A stretch of DNA of 64,000 nucleotides, from contig CAWUSW010000031.1 of assembly GCA_963925675.1 (NCBI GenBank), forward strand, positions 1-64,000, given 5' to 3'. Below are positions 54,020-62,568 of this stretch, piece by piece (position 1 is the stretch's first letter; the number at the start of each line of letters is the position of its first letter). Source of the DNA: Eutrophocola sp963925675. Lineage in GTDB: Bacteria > Pseudomonadota > Gammaproteobacteria > Pseudomonadales > Pseudohongiellaceae. The translations under genes were made by a program, and so were the position numbers. The notes beneath the pieces were generated by a model, which was not told the DNA's origin, did no database searches, and saw only the letters and a list, made by a program, of their open reading frames with translations.

Positions 54020-54139
54020 TTTCGCGCTCCTCTTACAAGCTTCACGGCATAAATCTTTTGAATCGCCTCATACTCTAATACATTATTTAGGTATTACCAC
54101 TAAATTATTGTTTCTATTGGACTATTTTTTTAAAACTTG

Positions 54140-55165
54140 TCAACTATTGGTGATTGCGACCATCTCTTCCAGTGCTGAGCGGGCTTTACCGCTGTCTATA
54201 GCTGACGCCGCCATGGCGACGCCTTCCTTGATATTCGGGGCTTTGTCGACAATAAGCAGCGCGGCAGCAGTACCAAACAAGACTATATCCCGATACGCAT
54301 CCTGCTGACCATCGAGCAAGGCTGACAGGCGTTCGGCATTATAAGTGCCATCGCCACCCTTCAGATCATCCAAACTTGCTCTCGGCAGTCCAGCCTCTTC
54401 AGGGCTCAGATTAAATGCTCTGACACTGCCCCCACTCACTTCACAGACAGTATTTTCACCTGTCGTACTGAGTTCATCAAGGTGGTCTGCTCCATGTACA
54501 ACCCAGGCTTTTTCACACCCCAGTTTTGCCAATGTTTGCGCCATAGGTTGCACCCATTCCTGAGCAAAAACACCGATCAGGTAACGTTTCACACCAGCAG
54601 GATTGCATAAGGGACCAAGGATATTGAACACTGTGCGTATCCCCATTTCAACGCGCACCGGCCCCACATATTTAAAGGATTCATGGTGACGCGGCGCCAT
54701 CATGAAACCAATGCCGGCTTTGGCAATAGACTGCTCAATCAGGCTAATGTCAGCATCCAGGTTTACCCCCAATGCAGTCAGTACATCTGCCGCACCCGAC
54801 TTGGACGATAATGCTCGATTTCCATGCTTTGCAACGGGTATGCCGCAACCCGCAGCAACAATAGCTGTTGCCGTGGAAATATTTAATGTCCCCGAACCAT
54901 CGCCTCCAGTACCGACAATATCCATTGCGCCTTCAGGCGCATTTACAGATAAGGCCTTGGAGCGAATTACATCTACCGCCGCACTGATTTCATCTACTTG
55001 CTCACCACGCATGCGCAGGGCAACCAGAAAACCGGCAATCTGGGCAGGTGTTGCCCGTCCGGACATAATGATCTCAAATGCCTCTCTGGCCTCCCCAAAA
55101 GTTAACACCTTTGCATCAGCCACTTTCGCTAAATAGGGTTTGAGATCAATTAATGCATCGCTCAT
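54140..55165 (-). CDS. trpD: Anthranilate phosphoribosyltransferase
   Basis: The protein is 341 residues. The PRPP-binding GTGGDGSGTLNISTATAIVAAGCGIPVAKHGNRALSSKSG and the KRYLIGVF, VVHGADHLDELS segments match TrpD. It makes phosphoribosyl anthranilate in tryptophan synthesis. It is separated from other trp genes here and follows folD after 17 bp, so the two may be co-transcribed. Confidence 0.96.
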   Translation of the reverse strand: MSDALIDLKPYLAKVADAKVLTFGEAREAFEIIMSGRATPAQIAGFLVALRMRGEQVDEISAAVDVIRSKALSVNAPEGAMDIVGTGGDGSGTLNISTATAIVAAGCGIPVAKHGNRALSSKSGAADVLTALGVNLDADISLIEQSIAKAGIGFMMAPRHHESFKYVGPVRVEMGIRTVFNILGPLCNPAGVKRYLIGVFAQEWVQPMAQTLAKLGCEKAWVVHGADHLDELSTTGENTVCEVSGGSVRAFNLSPEEAGLPRASLDDLKGGDGTYNAERLSALLDGQQDAYRDIVLFGTAAALLIVDKAPNIKEGVAMAASAIDSGKARSALEEMVAITNS

Positions 55166-55182
55166 AGTTCTTACTCTGCCAG

Positions 55183-56055
55183 CTATTTCATGTTGATGGC
55201 GTTAAGGGTGTTTTGCATCAGGGAAGCGATAGTCATCGGGCCTACACCACCTGGAACCGGGGTAATGAAACTGCACTTGTCTTTAACCCCGTCAAAATCA
55301 ACATCGCCGGTAAGGCGCCAACCTCTCTCCCGGGAATCATCAGGGACACGTGTGGTACCCACATCAATTACCACAGCACCATCCTTCACCATATCTGCAG
55401 TAACAAATTCCGGTTTCCCTATAGCGACAATAAGAATGTCAGCACTGGCGCAAATCTCTTTCATGTTTGTTGTGCGGCTGTGCACCATGGTTACCGTGCA
55501 GTTGCCTGGATTGGCATTGCGCGACATGAGAATAGACATCGGTGTACCGACGATATTACTGCGCCCGACAACCACGCAATGCTTGCCACTGGTTTCAATA
55601 TTATTACGTTTTAGTAATTCGACAATGCCGTTGGGTGTCGCAGAAATATGAGTTGGAAGTCCCAGCATCATGCGTCCCAGGTTTTCCGGATGGAAGCCAT
55701 CGACATCTTTGCGCGGGTGAATTGTCTGAGTCACCTTGTCTTCATCTATATGATCAGGTAATGGCACCTGGACGATGAAGCCATCGATGTTTTCATCGTT
55801 ATTAAGCTTGTCTACCAAGGCCAGCAATTCTTCTTCAGAGGTTTCTTCCGGCAGTTCAATCAGGGTCGAGTCAAAGCCTACTCGTTCACACGCCACCACC
55901 TTGTTATTAACATACGTTTTGCTACCACCATCGCTGCCGACAAGAACCGCAGCAAGATGGGGAACCTTGCCACCGGCTGCCTTAATTTCAGCAACTTTCG
56001 CTGCAATATCTTCTTTCAGCGCTTCGGCAGTAGCTTTGCCATCGAGTAATTCCAT
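55183..56055 (-). CDS. folD: Bifunctional methylenetetrahydrofolate dehydrogenase/cyclohydrolase
   Basis: The protein is 290 residues, the usual length. It has the substrate/NADP regions KTYVNNKVVACERVGFDSTL (catalytic Lys), DGFIVQVPLPDHI and GRSNIVGTPMSILM, and the end GGVGPMTIASLMQNTL. FolD interconverts methylene-, methenyl- and formyl-tetrahydrofolate. With Fhs at 60645 it links formate to one-carbon units. Confidence 0.96.
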   Translation of the reverse strand: MELLDGKATAEALKEDIAAKVAEIKAAGGKVPHLAAVLVGSDGGSKTYVNNKVVACERVGFDSTLIELPEETSEEELLALVDKLNNDENIDGFIVQVPLPDHIDEDKVTQTIHPRKDVDGFHPENLGRMMLGLPTHISATPNGIVELLKRNNIETSGKHCVVVGRSNIVGTPMSILMSRNANPGNCTVTMVHSRTTNMKEICASADILIVAIGKPEFVTADMVKDGAVVIDVGTTRVPDDSRERGWRLTGDVDFDGVKDKCSFITPVPGGVGPMTIASLMQNTLNAINMK

Positions 56056-56158
56056 AGAGACCTCTGTTCGCTCAGTAAAAAAGCGGCTATTTTACAGAAA
56101 GTGCACGCAGAAGTGGAGCAGGAATAATTGTGCAGTTTAAAGGGGAATATATGTCGCG

Positions 56159-58294
56159 TCAGATACGCTCAATCGCGTCGAGAATAATCCCTTCCGTCAG
56201 CAGTTGCGGCAATACTTCCGCAGGTGAATCAGGGTCGGAGGGATACATCAGGTACAGGGGAACTCCGCTGGTCTGGTAGCGTTTCAACACTTCAGTAATT
56301 ACCGGGTCATTATTTGTCCAATCCCCTTTCAGGTAGGCAACATTATTGTCTGCCATACTCTGCAATACCTCGTCACTACTCAGAGCCACTCTTTCGTTAA
56401 CCAGGCAGGTAATGCACCAGGACGCTGTCATGTTGACAAATACCGGTGTGCCATTGCTGCGCAACTCTGCCAGACGGGCATCACTATACACTTCAAAATT
56501 CTCGCCTTCGCCAGCAACAGTGGCCGCTTGTCCGGATTGCAACATAGGTGAATTCAGAACACTAAATACGCCCACAATACAGGCAATGATTATGGCGACT
56601 TCCACATAACGCCATTTGGATTGCGACTGGCGCTGGTATAACCAGGCTGCCACCGCAATGAATACGCAACTCAAGGCGATAAGTGCCATGGCATCAACAC
56701 CGGTCTGCCTGCCCAGCACCCACAATAACCAGACTGCGGTGCCATATAAGGGAAAGGCAAGAAATTGACGAAAAGTCAGCATCCAGCTACCTGGCCTTGG
56801 CAACATCCTGGTCAGTGCCGGAACAAACGAAAATAACAGGAAAGGCAGGGACATACCGAAGCCCAATGCAACAAATACCGTTAACGCGATAAACATGGTC
56901 TGAGTTAAGGCAAAGCCAAGTGCGGCCCCCATAAATGGAGCTGTACAAGGACTGGCAACAACACTGGCCAAAATTCCGGTAAAGAAAGAACCACTATAGC
57001 CTTCTTTGTCGGCAAGTTCGGATCCTACCCCCATAATTCCTGATCCAATCTCTATGACACCGGACATAGACAGTCCCATGAGGAAAAATAAATAAACCAG
57101 CGCAGCAACGAACCAGGGCGACTGTAATTGGAAGCCCCAGCCAATGAGAGCACCACCAGCCTGAAGACTCAGTAAAATGATGGCAAGGGTAAGGAAAGAT
57201 AAAATGACGCCGGCTGCATAAGCCACACCATGTAACCTCTGCTCTCTGACCGGGGCATTGGCATTGCTGGCAAGGCTCATAGCTTTCAGCGACAACACTG
57301 GAAATACACAGGGCATCAGATTCAAAATTAACCCGCCAGTCATGGCAAACAAAAAGATCATCAACAAGCCCATGTCGCCAGCGGCATTTGCCGAAGAGGA
57401 AGGCATCAGCCCTTCCAGGGCAGCCATACTGACACCTTCCGGTGCAGCTTCTACTTCATAGGCCGTTATTTCACCAAGCTGATTTTCCACAATAATAATG
57501 CCGCCTAGTCGTTGTGGAGGTTCGCGTACCGCTCGGGAATGCGCCTTTTGCGATAACTGCAAACTGGACAATTGGTAAGTGATTTCCTGCGGCGCAATGT
57601 AATCAACCATGCGGTGGGTATCGGGAATGAAGCTAATATTTTCGGCATCTTCAAAAACAGGGTCTGTGGCCTGAACCAGCAGATTTATATTGCCATCGAC
57701 AAGTGAAAACATCGCATCAATCGCAATGTCTGCACGTGGCAGACTTTTTCTGGTCGCCGCAAAACCATCTGCCCAGCGCGCATCTGTCTCTGGTGAGCCA
57801 TTATCTGAAACCTGGATGCTCAGGCTAACCTCAGCACCGCCAGGGATACAGATTTCTTCACACTCCAACCAAATAACATCGGCACCAACATCAAGCACTG
57901 AAGCGGAATAGTTTTCTGGAATGTTCAATTGGGTAAGCAGGAAAATCTCTTCGGTATAGCCAAAATCTATCAGGTCAGCTGGTAGCTCAAAGCGTTCAGG
58001 CAGTGGCCAGACTATTTCTCCGGCTGTAACACCTTCCGGCAGTTGCCAGCTGATTTCTGTTGGCTTGCCTGCATCACCAGGATTTTTCCAATAGGTGTGC
58101 CAGTTCTCCATGTGCTCCAGCCTGAGGGCAAGCCAAAGCGATTCTCCGGGCACCACTGTTTCGGTTTCAGCAACAAGCTGGGCATCGACATGCTCGCCAA
58201 CAACCAGTTCTGAAACTCCCTGGGCAATAGCAACACCGCAAAGCAGTATTAGCAAACCGGCAATAAAGGAGCGTATTAAATTTTTATTGATCAT
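56159..58294 (-). CDS. dsbD: Thiol:disulfide interchange reductase DsbD (ScsB-like N-terminal domain)
   Basis: About 711 residues. The start was moved from 58366 to the Met at 58294 (MINKNLIRSFIAGLLILLCGVAIAQG), which begins a proper signal peptide and overlaps the hydrolase stop by 11 bp. The N-terminal periplasmic domain resembles the ScsB type (WHTYWKNPGDAGKPTEISW). The central eight-helix DsbD domain has LMPCVFPVLSLK and ASPCTAPFMGAALG, and the C-terminal thioredoxin domain has WCITCLVNE. It passes electrons from cytosolic thioredoxin to DsbC and CcmG, both present here. Confidence 0.92.
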   Translation of the reverse strand: MINKNLIRSFIAGLLILLCGVAIAQGVSELVVGEHVDAQLVAETETVVPGESLWLALRLEHMENWHTYWKNPGDAGKPTEISWQLPEGVTAGEIVWPLPERFELPADLIDFGYTEEIFLLTQLNIPENYSASVLDVGADVIWLECEEICIPGGAEVSLSIQVSDNGSPETDARWADGFAATRKSLPRADIAIDAMFSLVDGNINLLVQATDPVFEDAENISFIPDTHRMVDYIAPQEITYQLSSLQLSQKAHSRAVREPPQRLGGIIIVENQLGEITAYEVEAAPEGVSMAALEGLMPSSSANAAGDMGLLMIFLFAMTGGLILNLMPCVFPVLSLKAMSLASNANAPVREQRLHGVAYAAGVILSFLTLAIILLSLQAGGALIGWGFQLQSPWFVAALVYLFFLMGLSMSGVIEIGSGIMGVGSELADKEGYSGSFFTGILASVVASPCTAPFMGAALGFALTQTMFIALTVFVALGFGMSLPFLLFSFVPALTRMLPRPGSWMLTFRQFLAFPLYGTAVWLLWVLGRQTGVDAMALIALSCVFIAVAAWLYQRQSQSKWRYVEVAIIIACIVGVFSVLNSPMLQSGQAATVAGEGENFEVYSDARLAELRSNGTPVFVNMTASWCITCLVNERVALSSDEVLQSMADNNVAYLKGDWTNNDPVITEVLKRYQTSGVPLYLMYPSDPDSPAEVLPQLLTEGIILDAIERI

Positions 58295-58994
58295 TTTTTG
58301 TAAACCATTGCAGAAGAATTGTACTGACTTCTTTCGGCTTTTCCATTGTAACCATATGACCTGCATTTTTTACCACTTCCAGATGTGAGCGATTAATTTG
58401 CTCTGCCATAAACTTATGTTGATCCGGTGAACTATGTGAATCTGCCTCCCCGGCGATGAGTAAAACTTCCTGACTAATAATACCCAGGTTGTCAGTCTGA
58501 TCTTTTCTGTTCAGGAGTGCATGCATCTGGCCTAAAAAGTCATCAACACTATTGCGCATTATCATTGCATTGATTGCACCAATAAGTTCCTTGTCCTGAT
58601 GCCTGTCCGGATGCACCATCGGTGGTATCCAGGAATCAGCAACCGCCTGCAGCCCATCACTTTGCGCCTTATCCAGCAAAGCCTGCCTTTTTGCAGGCTC
58701 ATCCGGCTTGACTGAATGTACACCGGTATCCAAGACCGCGAATTTATCAATTCTATTCCCGGCCAGCTCCATTAATTCCCAGGCCACCCTGCCGCCCATG
58801 GAATGTCCTGCTACGGAAAAACGCTCCGGTGCCATTTCAAGGACATATGTCGCCATGTCAACCAATGAATCAAAACCCCGAAATACAGGGATTATCACCT
58901 GTGCATGAGGAGAGAGAATTTGTTCCTGATGCAGCCAGACGGCTTCATCACACATCAGGCCAGGCAACAGGAATAAAACGGGTTTATCTGACAT
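58284..58994 (-). CDS. Alpha/beta hydrolase
   Basis: The protein is 236 residues of the alpha/beta hydrolase fold. The nucleophile Ser65 is in VAGHSMGGRVAW; a probable acid Asp lies in LLIAGEADSHS (about 195) and the catalytic His in VKNAGHMVTME. It lacks a signal peptide and is probably cytosolic. The substrate is unknown. It overlaps dsbD by 11 bp, but a functional link is not obvious. Confidence 0.87.
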   Translation of the reverse strand: MSDKPVLFLLPGLMCDEAVWLHQEQILSPHAQVIIPVFRGFDSLVDMATYVLEMAPERFSVAGHSMGGRVAWELMELAGNRIDKFAVLDTGVHSVKPDEPAKRQALLDKAQSDGLQAVADSWIPPMVHPDRHQDKELIGAINAMIMRNSVDDFLGQMHALLNRKDQTDNLGIISQEVLLIAGEADSHSSPDQHKFMAEQINRSHLEVVKNAGHMVTMEKPKEVSTILLQWFTKNDQ

Positions 58995-59072
58995 AGTTTT
59001 TACTATTACTTGCTATGGGAAAATTATTTTTAACCTTTATCACGGCTTTACATTTCTATATTGAAGACATAC

Positions 59073-60338
59073 TTATTCTTGAAAAATCTCTGCTTTTGTA
59101 GCCTGCAGAATAGCCGTTATGGCGCTTCGGTCATCTTCCACCAGGGAGGTGAAAATTTCCTCCTCAGCCGTCCCCGCCAGTACCTCACGAACGCGACGAT
59201 AAAGCACCTTTTTTACCGCGTCCGGCAGCGCATCAATTGCCTCTGAATATATTAGGTAACTGAGGGGATACTTAAAGATTCTTGTTTGCAGATCAAACTC
59301 GCGCAGAGAGCGTCCCATCTTATCGTCAGGACCCAGAGATTGAAAATATTCGCTAAAACCTGAAGTGCCGGCAACGGCGTCAGTCAGTGATACTTCATTT
59401 AACATAAACAGAGACTCCAGCAGGGGTTGAATTAATGCCTCCACTTCAAGCTCGGTAATAACTCCCTGTTGATGAATCCGTGTGCGACTTTCAAAATTCA
59501 CTCTGGATATTCTGTTTTGTACTTCGACCTGATGCTCCATCACCATCAGGGCAACAATATCACTACCTCCACTTATATAAGGTGAAGTATCCAGATACTC
59601 CGACAAATCGGCTTTATTGCCATTAACAGCAAGATTCAGATTCCTCAGCTTGTCCAGATCATCAATAACGAAATTGCCCATAATTTCCTGGCTGCCATGA
59701 CTGCCGGTAACATAAAAGCCACCCCAGCGTCGGTCGAGCCGGGTACTGGTATCGGTCATGATGCTTATTTCATGGGTAACAATTTCACCATTAGGATCAG
59801 CCAACACAGAACTGAGTAAAAAACGGGGTACTCCTCCGCCAGTCATCGAATAGGAATCATGGCAACGCAGACAACGATTCAATTCTCTTTCCACACTTAT
59901 TTCTTGCGGATCCTGAGCAAGTACCATGAAGACAGGTCCAAGGTTTGGGTCCATAGTCGCAATTTCAAGAGAGCGGCTATTCTGGATAAAGGCGATATAA
60001 GTATCATCGTTGAAATACAGTGCCCGCGGTGTCTCTGCCGTCACAAAGCGCGTTTTTAATGCCGTTTTGGAAAACACCAGGGATTGTGACGACGGATCGA
60101 TTTCCAGGACTGCCAGCAAAGAATCCAGATAGCCTCTGCCCTGTGCGTCAAACTCAAGAGCAATATTTCCCTCTTCAAGTTCAGCGATCAGGCGAGTCAC
60201 TCTGTCAGTAAGAAGCCCCGACTCGTAATTAACACCCGGGTAGGCCTCGGCATAGGAGAAGATCTGCGCATATCCTGTTGCAGGGAAAAAAGGAATGATA
60301 CAAAGAAATAACAGTATGGATAAAAACTTCTCATGCAT
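59073..60338 (-). CDS. Secreted monohaem cytochrome c-like protein of unknown family
   Basis: About 421 residues. The start was moved from 60398 to the Met at 60338 (MHEKFLSILLFLCIIPFFPATGYAQ), which gives a normal signal peptide. One haem motif, CLRCH (C176, C179, H180 in the longer frame), is followed by DSYSMTGGGVPRFLLSSVLADPNG and a segment with DRRWGGFYVTGSHGSQ. The protein lies in the periplasm and would need the Ccm system. I recall no characterised relative. It is divergent from fhs. Confidence 0.7.
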   Translation of the reverse strand: MHEKFLSILLFLCIIPFFPATGYAQIFSYAEAYPGVNYESGLLTDRVTRLIAELEEGNIALEFDAQGRGYLDSLLAVLEIDPSSQSLVFSKTALKTRFVTAETPRALYFNDDTYIAFIQNSRSLEIATMDPNLGPVFMVLAQDPQEISVERELNRCLRCHDSYSMTGGGVPRFLLSSVLADPNGEIVTHEISIMTDTSTRLDRRWGGFYVTGSHGSQEIMGNFVIDDLDKLRNLNLAVNGNKADLSEYLDTSPYISGGSDIVALMVMEHQVEVQNRISRVNFESRTRIHQQGVITELEVEALIQPLLESLFMLNEVSLTDAVAGTSGFSEYFQSLGPDDKMGRSLREFDLQTRIFKYPLSYLIYSEAIDALPDAVKKVLYRRVREVLAGTAEEEIFTSLVEDDRSAITAILQATKAEIFQE

Positions 60339-60499
60339 GGTGATAGCCCTTGCCGGCAGGTCGGAGAATGCTGGCTCGAAATTCATGTTTATAGTCATCC
60401 GCCTATTATAGGGTGTTCTGGAAATTAATTGGACTTTCTGTGCAGATCGAAATATTTTCGATATGTGAAAAATAATCCTGCATCATGGCTTCAGAGCAG

Positions 60500-60589
60500 T
60501 TAATTTTCCCGCTTAAAGGTGCTAAAATCGCCGGCCTTTGACTCCGCTGGACTCAAACACAGAGTCAGGAATAGAGTTAAAACAGAGTC
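60500..60589 (+). promoter_or_regulatory. Promoter and repeat-rich leader of fhs
   Basis: TTAATT (60500-60505), 17 bp, and an extended -10 TGCTAAAAT (TAAAAT at 60523-60528) form a promoter candidate. The leader then has two GACTC copies (60540, 60550) and GAGTC, GAGTT and GAGTC (60562, 60574, 60585), which could form alternative short hairpins. AAAGGA lies upstream of the ATG. Confidence 0.4.
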
Positions 60590-60644
60590 TACAAGAGATT
60601 ATATTTAGACGCTTTACCAGAACTAATAAAAGGATAGATTCCAT

Positions 60645-62318
60645 ATGACGCAACCGTCAGATATAGAAATTGCACAGCAAGCCACTCCACAACAGATTGG
60701 CGATATTGGTAAAAAGCTGGGGATCCCACAGGACGCACTGCTTCAGTATGGCCCTTTTAAAGCCAAAATCGACTACGGCTTTCTGCGCTCCAAAAAAGAT
60801 AACCCTAACGGCAAACTGATTCTGGTGACAGCGATTTCACCAACCCCTGCCGGTGAAGGCAAAACCACGACGACTGTTGGCCTCGGTGATGCGCTGAGCA
60901 AGATTGGCAAGAAAACTGCTATCGCCCTCAGAGAACCAAGTCTTGGTCCCTGTTTTGGTATGAAAGGTGGTGCTGCTGGTGGCGGCTATGCCCAGGTAGT
61001 TCCAATGGAAGATATCAACCTGCATTTTACCGGTGATTTTCATGCCATCGGTGCTGCCCATAACCTTTTGTCTGCCATGCTTGATAATCATATTCATCAC
61101 TCAAATGAGCTCGGTATTGATGTCCGTCGTATCAGCTGGCGCCGTGTTGTTGACATGAATGACCGTGCCTTACGTGATATAGCTCTGGCATTGGGTGGAC
61201 CTGGTAACGGATTCCCGCGACAGAGTGGTTTCGACATTACCGTTGCATCCGAGATTATGGCCATTTTCTGCCTGTCCACGGACCTCGAAGATCTTCGAAC
61301 ACGCCTCGGTAAAATTGTTGTCGGAACAACACGCGACCTGAAACCAATTACCGCAAAAGATATTAAGGCTGATGGCGCAATGACAGCGCTGCTTAAAGAC
61401 GCAATGATGCCAAACCTTGTGCAAACCCTGGAAGGTACTCCAGCTATCGTTCATGGCGGCCCTTTTGCCAACATCGCTCATGGTTGCAACTCTGTTATGG
61501 CTACCAATGCTTGCCTGAAACTGGCTGACTATGTAGTGACAGAAGCAGGTTTTGGTGCTGATCTGGGTGCCCAGAAATTCTTCGACATCAAATGTCGCAA
61601 GACCGGCCTTAAACCCGATGCAGTAGCAATCGTCGCAACCGTACGTGCGCTGAAAATGCATGGCGGTGTAGCGAAAACTGAACTTAAAGGTGAAAACCTG
61701 GACGCACTGGCCAAAGGCATGTGCAATCTCGAACGTCATATCAGCAATGTTGGCAAATACAATGTGCCTGCAGTGGTAGCCATCAATCGTTTCACTGATG
61801 ACACTGATGCCGAAGTTGAATTAATCCGATCAACTTGTGAAAAACTGGGTGCCAAAGTGATTGCCTGTACTCACTGGTCTGATGGTGGTGATGGCACTAT
61901 TGATCTGGCCAATACTATTGTCGACATCGTTGATAATCAGGAAAGCAACTTCACTACGCTTTATCCGGATGATATGTCTCTATGGGAAAAAACACGCACT
62001 ATTGCCAAGGAAATTTATGGCGCTGAAGACATCATTGCTGACGACAAAGTTCGCAAGCAATATGATCATCTGCAGGCTCTGTATCCAAACTTTCCTGTTT
62101 GTATGGCAAAAACACAGTACAGCTTCTCCACTGACCCTGCCCTGATGGGCGCACCAAGCGGTCACGTTGTTGGCGTTCGCGAACTGCGTCTTTCAGCCGG
62201 CGCTGAATTTGTCGTGGCAGTCTGTGGTGACATCATGATTATGCCGGGGCTGCCTAAAGTTCCTGCAGCCGAAGGCATTTCTGTGAATAGCGATGGCCAG
62301 ATCGAAGGGCTATTCTAG
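60645..62318 (+). CDS. fhs: Formate--tetrahydrofolate ligase
   Basis: The protein is 557 residues, normal for the enzyme. The P-loop-like TPAGEGKTTTTVGLGDAL binds ATP, and GMKGGAAGGGYAQVVPMEDINLHFTGD and PRQSGFDITVASEIMA are family blocks. It makes 10-formyl-tetrahydrofolate from formate and ATP. It is a single gene with its own promoter and terminator. Paired with FolD and the formate dehydrogenase, it places formate at a branch between oxidation and assimilation. Confidence 0.97.
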   Translation: MTQPSDIEIAQQATPQQIGDIGKKLGIPQDALLQYGPFKAKIDYGFLRSKKDNPNGKLILVTAISPTPAGEGKTTTTVGLGDALSKIGKKTAIALREPSLGPCFGMKGGAAGGGYAQVVPMEDINLHFTGDFHAIGAAHNLLSAMLDNHIHHSNELGIDVRRISWRRVVDMNDRALRDIALALGGPGNGFPRQSGFDITVASEIMAIFCLSTDLEDLRTRLGKIVVGTTRDLKPITAKDIKADGAMTALLKDAMMPNLVQTLEGTPAIVHGGPFANIAHGCNSVMATNACLKLADYVVTEAGFGADLGAQKFFDIKCRKTGLKPDAVAIVATVRALKMHGGVAKTELKGENLDALAKGMCNLERHISNVGKYNVPAVVAINRFTDDTDAEVELIRSTCEKLGAKVIACTHWSDGGDGTIDLANTIVDIVDNQESNFTTLYPDDMSLWEKTRTIAKEIYGAEDIIADDKVRKQYDHLQALYPNFPVCMAKTQYSFSTDPALMGAPSGHVVGVRELRLSAGAEFVVAVCGDIMIMPGLPKVPAAEGISVNSDGQIEGLF

Positions 62319-62344
62319 TTACTGGCTGACATACTCAAACCCAG

Positions 62345-62378
62345 AAGCCGGTTTCATTATTTGAAACCGGCTTTTTTT
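62345..62378 (+). terminator. Rho-independent terminator after fhs
   Basis: A 12-bp stem AAGCCGGTTTCA/TGAAACCGGCTT with a 5-nt loop (62345-62373) is followed by a T-run. Confidence 0.93.
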
Positions 62379-62470
62379 ATGCCCGCCTGATAGGCAAAAA
62401 AACATTAAAACATTTCAATGTTGGGATATTTCCCAAGCTGAATACTGTAAAACATTGCAAACAAACCTTG

Positions 62471-62499
62471 TTGACTCTTTTTCTACTCTTTGTTTAACT
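62471..62499 (+). promoter_or_regulatory. Sigma-70-like promoter before the right-edge gene
   Basis: TTGACT (62471-62476), a 17-bp spacer and TTAACT (62494-62499) form a plausible promoter about 70 bp before the TTG start of the next gene. The region 62379-62568 holds no other gene. Confidence 0.45.
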
Positions 62500-62568
62500 G
62501 GTTGAAAACTAGAAAATGATTGTGGGCACTATTGTAGGCACTACAACCATTCAAGAACGGAACAGATT

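Noticed and set aside
35172..62373. GCCGGC-containing terminator stems as DNA uptake sequences
   Set aside because: Only a few copies occur, all in terminators; shared GCCGG cores are expected for strong GC stems.
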